Below, in pieces: positions 60,188 through 64,000 of a stretch of DNA of 64,000 nt; within the stretch, counting starts at the first letter, position 1; every line of letters begins with the position of its first letter. Under the pieces are notes generated by a model. The model worked only from the letters and a program-made list of their open reading frames with translations, was not told the origin of the DNA and searched no databases. Location: the NCBI GenBank assembly GCA_031396205.1, contig JANNKH010000041.1, forward strand, positions 1 through 64,000, read 5' to 3'. The stretch comes from CAISIP01 sp031396205 (GTDB lineage Bacteria; Pseudomonadota; Gammaproteobacteria; Burkholderiales; Burkholderiaceae_C). The position numbers were made by a program, and so were the translations under genes.

Positions 60188-61321
60188 CTAGATCACCTCC
60201 AGTTCAGCGTTCAGCGCGCCGGCGGCCTTGATTGCCTGCAAGATCGCGAGCAGGTCCTGCGGCGTCGCACCGAGCACATTGAGTGCGCGCACCACGTCGG
60301 CCAGCTGCGGCGACGGGGGAATTTGCATCAGGATGCCGGGCTCCTGGGTGATCTGGATGGTCGATTTTTGCGCCACCACGGTCTGGCCGCCCGACAACGG
60401 TGCCGGCTGGCTGACCACCGGCGTGCTGCTGATGGTGATCGACAGGTTGCCATGCGCGATGGCGCAGGGGCCCAGCGTGACCGACTGGTTGAGCACGATG
60501 GAGCCGGTGCGGGCATTGATCACCACCTTGGCCGCGGGCACGGACGACTCCAGCTGCAACTCCTCCATCTCGGCAATGAAGCTGACGCGCGAGTTCGGAT
60601 CGACCGGTGCGCGGACCTCGACCGTGCGCCCGTCCAGCGCCCGTGCGTATCCTTCACCAAAGCGCCGGTTGATGGCCTTGGCGACCCGCTGCGCGGTCTG
60701 GAAATCGGATGCGCTCAGGCCCAGCGCGATCGTGTCGCCTTCGAGCAGCGGCGTCGGTACCACGCGCTCCACCTGACCGCCGCCGGGGATTCGGCCGGCG
60801 CTGAGGTGGTTGATCTGCACCTTGCTGCCGCCGGCCGATGCGCCGGCACCACCGACGATCAGGTTGCCCTGTGCCAGGGCATAGACCTCGCCGTCGACGC
60901 CGCGCAGCGCGGTGGTGATCAGCATGCCGCCCTTGAGCGACTTGGAGTTGCCCATGGAGGACACGTTGACGTCCATCGGCTGTCCGGGGCGGGCGAACGC
61001 CGGCAACTGGGCCGTGACCAGTACCGCTGCGACGTTCTTGAGTTGCAATTGGGAGGCACTGGCCGCGGGCAGCGTGATGCCCATTTGTTGCAGGTAGTTG
61101 TTCAGGCCCTGCGAGGTATAGGGCATCTGGGTGGTCTGGTCACCGGTTCCGTCCAGGCCTACGACCAGGCCGAAACCGGTCAGCTGGTTGGTGCGCACGC
61201 CCTCGATCGCCGCGACCTCCTTGATGCGGGCAGCGGACGCCGGGAGCGCCAGAGACCCGCAAGCCAGCAGGATCGACGCCAGCAGAATCCACGGGCGCGA
61301 AAGGGTGTCATCGGTTGTCAT
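60188..61321 (-). CDS. flgI: Flagellar P-ring protein FlgI
   Basis: A 377-residue periplasmic protein with a signal peptide (residues 1-30, cleavage near LPASAA). The mature start RIKEVAAIEGVRTNQLTGFG and then GLVVGLDGTGDQTTQMPYT are the family signature. It forms the bushing ring in the peptidoglycan layer around the rod. Length and motifs are normal. It follows flgH after 9 bases and precedes the tandem repeat. Confidence 0.96.
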   Translation of the reverse strand: MTTDDTLSRPWILLASILLACGSLALPASAARIKEVAAIEGVRTNQLTGFGLVVGLDGTGDQTTQMPYTSQGLNNYLQQMGITLPAASASQLQLKNVAAVLVTAQLPAFARPGQPMDVNVSSMGNSKSLKGGMLITTALRGVDGEVYALAQGNLIVGGAGASAGGSKVQINHLSAGRIPGGGQVERVVPTPLLEGDTIALGLSASDFQTAQRVAKAINRRFGEGYARALDGRTVEVRAPVDPNSRVSFIAEMEELQLESSVPAAKVVINARTGSIVLNQSVTLGPCAIAHGNLSITISSTPVVSQPAPLSGGQTVVAQKSTIQITQEPGILMQIPPSPQLADVVRALNVLGATPQDLLAILQAIKAAGALNAELEVI

Positions 61322-61330
61322 GGCAAATGC

Positions 61331-62020
61331 TCAGAACGGGAAGAAGGCCATCAGGAAACGGGCGATCCAGCCAACGGTCTGCGCCTCGTTCTGCGCACCA
61401 CGGCCCCGTGATTCGATGCGTGCATTGGCCACCTGGGTCGAGGGCACGAAGCCGCCCGCCTGGATGGCACGCGGATCGATCGTGCCCGAGAAGCGCAACA
61501 CATCGACGTTTTGGTTCACGCCAATCTGCTTGTCGCCGGCCACGACCAGATGGCCGTTGGGCAACACATCGATCACGGTAGTTGTAATCGAGCCCTGGAA
61601 CTGGTTTGCGCTTTCGGTCGCGCCGGAGCCGTTGAAATCGTTGTTGGTGGACGAGCCGATCGACAACTTGCCCAGCAGGGATGCGGAGGCGAAGGGCAGC
61701 GCCGTGACACCACCGTCCATCGACGACGATCGGTTGGCCGTGGATGAGGATTTCTGGCTGGCGGTGACCTTCTCGGTGATCGTGATGGTAACCACATCGC
61801 CGACCATGCGCGCCCGATGGTCCTCGAATGGTGGGCGGTAGCTGGCGGTGTGGTACAGGCTGCCGGTGACAGGGCGCGGCGCTTGCGCCCTGGCCACGAT
61901 CGGCGACACAGTCGGTGTGAAATCGACCCGTTCATTCTTGGGCAATGCGTCGCAACCGCTGGCCAGGGCCGTGACCAGCAGGGCGCCGGCGGTGACCCGG
62001 ATGAGGGAGAAAATTGGCAT
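61331..62020 (-). CDS. flgH: Flagellar L-ring protein FlgH (lipoprotein)
   Basis: A 229-residue outer-membrane lipoprotein. The lipobox is LASGC (Cys near residue 23), giving an acylated mature N-terminus. The core contains RARMVGDVVTITITEKVTAS and later GNLVVAGDKQIGVNQ-type sequence (here GHLVVAGDKQIGVNQNVDVL), typical of FlgH. ATG 62020 shares its A with the flgG stop codon TGA; a GTG at 62023 is an alternative. FlgH forms the ring in the outer membrane. Confidence 0.95.
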   Translation of the reverse strand: MPIFSLIRVTAGALLVTALASGCDALPKNERVDFTPTVSPIVARAQAPRPVTGSLYHTASYRPPFEDHRARMVGDVVTITITEKVTASQKSSSTANRSSSMDGGVTALPFASASLLGKLSIGSSTNNDFNGSGATESANQFQGSITTTVIDVLPNGHLVVAGDKQIGVNQNVDVLRFSGTIDPRAIQAGGFVPSTQVANARIESRGRGAQNEAQTVGWIARFLMAFFPF

Positions 62021-62802
62021 CACAGCTGTCCGAGTTTTTGCAGCATCTGGTCCGAGGTCTGGATTGCCTTGGAGTTCATCTCATAGGCGCGCTGGGTCTG
62101 GATCATCGTGATCAGTTCCTGCACCACGTTGACGTTGGAGGTTTCCAGGAAGCCCTGTGAAATCGAGCCCAGCCCGTTGGCGCCCGGTGTACCGGTGTTC
62201 GGCTGGCCCGAAGCAGGGCTCTCGACAAACAGGTTCTGGCCCAGCGGTTCCAGGCCGGACGGGTTGATGAAACTGGCCAGGATGATGTTGCCGATCTGCT
62301 GTGGCGACGTGGTACCGGGGATCGTCGCGGTGACGGTGCCGTCGGCGGCGATGGCCACATTCTTGGCATTGGCTGGCACCGTCACGCCGTTGGCCACCGC
62401 CAGGCCGCCGGCGGTGACCAGCCGGCCCTGGTTGTCAACCTGGAACGAGCCGTCGCGGGTGTAGGCATTGGAGCCGTCAGGCTGCGTGATCTGGAAGAAG
62501 CCATTGCCCTGGATCGCGACATCCAGGTTGTTCGATGTCTGCTGAATGGTCCCTTGCGAAAACGAACGGCTGGTGGCAACCGTGCGCACGCCCAGGCCCA
62601 GGTGCAGGCCGGTGGGCAGTTGCGACTGGTCCGACGTATTCGATCCCACCTGGCGCAGGTTCTGGTACATCAGGTCTTCGAACACCGCGTTGGCACGCTT
62701 GTAGCCGGTGGTGGACACATTGGCCAGGTTGTGGGAAATCACGTCCAGCTGGGTTTGCTGGGCTTCCATACCGGTCTTGGAGATCCAGAGCGAGTTGATC
62801 AT
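62020..62802 (-). CDS. flgG: Flagellar distal rod protein FlgG
   Basis: A 260-residue rod protein. The N-terminus MINSLWISKTGMEAQQTQLD and NVSTTGYKRANAVFEDL, and the C-terminus NVNVVQELITMIQTQRAYEM with KAIQTSDQMLQKLGQL, are both strongly conserved. It makes up the distal rod. Its stop overlaps the flgH start, indicating translational coupling. The length matches the family. Confidence 0.97.
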   Translation of the reverse strand: MINSLWISKTGMEAQQTQLDVISHNLANVSTTGYKRANAVFEDLMYQNLRQVGSNTSDQSQLPTGLHLGLGVRTVATSRSFSQGTIQQTSNNLDVAIQGNGFFQITQPDGSNAYTRDGSFQVDNQGRLVTAGGLAVANGVTVPANAKNVAIAADGTVTATIPGTTSPQQIGNIILASFINPSGLEPLGQNLFVESPASGQPNTGTPGANGLGSISQGFLETSNVNVVQELITMIQTQRAYEMNSKAIQTSDQMLQKLGQL

Positions 62803-62840
62803 GGTGGGTCCTGGTGGGGTCGGCCGAGTGCAGGTAAGAA

Positions 62841-63581
62841 TCAGCCTTGCATGCTGAGCAATTGACCGGCCGAGCGGTCGTTCGATTCGGCGGTCTGGAT
62901 CAGGCGCATCTGCATCTCGAATTCGCGCGCGGTCTGGATCATCCCGACCATGGTCTCGATCGGATTGACGTTCGAGCTTTCCAGTGCACCGCTTTGCAGG
63001 CGTGCCAAGGCGTCGGCGGGAAGCGGGTCGGTACTGGCCGTGCGGAACAGTCCGTCGTCGCTGCGTAGCAGCGGGTCCTCGGCTGTTGGTGTGGCCATCT
63101 TGAGCCGTCCGACCTGGACTCCGGGCTGACCGGCGGTCCTGGCGTTGATATCGCCGTTGGGGGCGATCGTGATCTCAGCCCCCGATGGGGCCACGATAGG
63201 CGCGCCGCCATCCGAATATACCGGCAGGCCATTGGCTGTCTGCAGCGTGCCATCGGCTCCGAGTTGCAAAGCACCGCTGCGGGTGTAGGCCTCCGTGCCG
63301 TCCAGCCCCTGCACCACAAACCAGGCATTACCGGTGGCCCGCACGTCCAGCGAGCGGCCGGTGGTCTGCGACGGGCCGGGGGCGTTCAGGTAGCCCGAGG
63401 TGGTCTCCAGCGCGAACACACGGGTGGTTGCGCCGTCGCCGCGCAATGGTACGGCACGGTAGGTGGACAACTCGGCCCGGAATCCGTTCGTCGAAGCGTT
63501 GGCCAGATTGTTCGACAGGATGGTCTGGCGGTGCGCGGCGGCATTGGCGCCGGTCATCGCGGTGTAGACGAGTCGATCCAT
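62841..63581 (-). CDS. flgF: Flagellar proximal rod protein FlgF
   Basis: A 246-residue rod protein. It begins MDRLVYTAMTGANAAAHRQT and has ILSNNLANASTNGFRAEL; the C-terminus contains ESSNVNPIETMVGMIQTARE. These mark the FlgF branch of the rod/hook family. It lies 38 bases upstream of flgG and 43 bases downstream of flgE on the same strand. Confidence 0.95.
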   Translation of the reverse strand: MDRLVYTAMTGANAAAHRQTILSNNLANASTNGFRAELSTYRAVPLRGDGATTRVFALETTSGYLNAPGPSQTTGRSLDVRATGNAWFVVQGLDGTEAYTRSGALQLGADGTLQTANGLPVYSDGGAPIVAPSGAEITIAPNGDINARTAGQPGVQVGRLKMATPTAEDPLLRSDDGLFRTASTDPLPADALARLQSGALESSNVNPIETMVGMIQTAREFEMQMRLIQTAESNDRSAGQLLSMQG

Positions 63582-63624
63582 GGTGGGGCCTTGTCAGTAA
63601 TGGACGGCGTAAAAGCGAATTCGC

Positions 63625-64000
63625 TCAGCGCAGCTGGGTGAGGGTGGACAGGACCTGGTCCTGCGTCTTGATGGTCTGCGCGTTGGCCTGGTAGGTGCGC
63701 TGCGCCGTCATCATGTTGACCAGTTCGGAGGTCAGGTCGATGTTGGACTCCTCCAGCGCGCCGGCTCGCAGCGAGCCGAACTTGCCCACCCCCGGACCGC
63801 CGACGATGGGCTGGCCGGACGCGACGGTCTCGACCCAGTTGCCGCTGGAGCTGGGACGCAACCCCTGCACGTTGCGAAAGTCGGCCAGCGCGATCTGCCC
63901 GGCCGCCTGGATCTGACCATTCGAATAGCGTGCAGAGATCACTCCGTTGTCGCCGATGTTCAATGCCACGAAGTCGCCCGGCGCATAGCCGTCCTGGCGC
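63625..64000 (-). CDS. flgE: Flagellar hook protein FlgE, C-terminal part (cut by window edge)
   Basis: The frame ends at 63625 and is open to the window edge, giving the last 125 residues or so. It contains the conserved ISARYSNGQIQAAGQIALAD and the family C-terminus AGALEESNIDLTSELVNMMT with QRTYQANAQTIKTQDQVL. FlgE polymerises into the hook. The upstream part (and the rest of flgA-E) lies outside the window. An internal ATG at 63969 is not the true start. Confidence 0.93.
   Translation of the reverse strand, partial: RQDGYAPGDFVALNIGDNGVISARYSNGQIQAAGQIALADFRNVQGLRPSSSGNWVETVASGQPIVGGPGVGKFGSLRAGALEESNIDLTSELVNMMTAQRTYQANAQTIKTQDQVLSTLTQLR

Noticed and set aside
62020..62023. GTG at 62023 as flgH start
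   Set aside because: Possible, but the ATG three bases later overlaps the flgG stop in the usual coupled way.

Overview
The window is GC-rich, densely coded DNA from a betaproteobacterium, most likely order Burkholderiales and close to Comamonadaceae. The basis is gene content (hemE-priA neighbours, flgEFGHIJKL order, PEP-CTERM proteins, several c-di-GMP proteins) and an intergenic GC-rich repeat family of a kind I associate with comamonads. Taxonomy is inference from family resemblance; no rRNA or tRNA gene was found.

Region by region. 1-3.2 kb is accessory-looking: the tail of an unidentified gene, a strong hairpin terminator, a PEP-CTERM exported protein, a stand-alone IS630-type helix-turn-helix gene, a hot-dog thioesterase with an unclear N-terminus and a PEP-CTERM remnant. 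3.3-6.6 kb holds an NADP-dependent beta-hydroxyacid dehydrogenase, a universal stress protein, a questin-oxidase-like protein and a 1-Cys peroxiredoxin. 6.6-18 kb holds a penicillin/AHL-acylase-type Ntn hydrolase, a MoxR ATPase/VWA pair, a Rep-type helicase, an AEC transporter and a GGDEF-EAL protein. 18-25.1 kb holds priA, an AT-rich spacer with two DnaA-box-like sites, hemE, a small TTG-start gene, a periplasmic redoxin and a DsbD-type reductase. 25.3-31.3 kb holds AlaX, a radical SAM protein, a PLP Cys/Met enzyme, a structured intergenic region ahead of a small Cys-rich protein, a creatininase-family protein and an HD-domain protein.

The most striking locus is the bufferin-type RiPP operon (31.4-33.95 kb, minus strand): a DUF2282 precursor with signal peptide and four cysteines (BufA1), a DUF692/MNIO maturase (BufB), a DUF2063 partner (BufC) and a DoxX membrane protein (BufD). 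It is followed on the plus strand by three translationally coupled signalling genes (two hybrid histidine kinases and a REC-GGDEF-EAL regulator, 34.5-41.1 kb) forming a likely phosphorelay to c-di-GMP.

41.2-45.1 kb holds an SDR, a histidine phosphatase, YbaN with a 40-codon relic of outer-membrane phospholipase A behind it, a DUF45 metallopeptidase and a Thr/Ser dehydratase. 45.3-51.5 kb is a co-directional operon (LysE exporter, EamA exporter, cupin, aminotransferase, GST, PhzF) facing a divergent MocR regulator with GTAC-type sites between them. 51.6-53.1 kb appears to be a deletion scar: the first 41 codons of a membrane protein run directly into the middle of a cyclic-nucleotide-binding/4Fe-4S protein. 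A Tat-like agmatine-deiminase relative and an HDOD protein lead into the flagellar cluster flgL-K-J-I-H-G-F-E, which runs off the right edge and carries three copies of the GC-rich intergenic repeat.

Many very long antisense reading frames in this GC-rich sequence were discarded as shadows.
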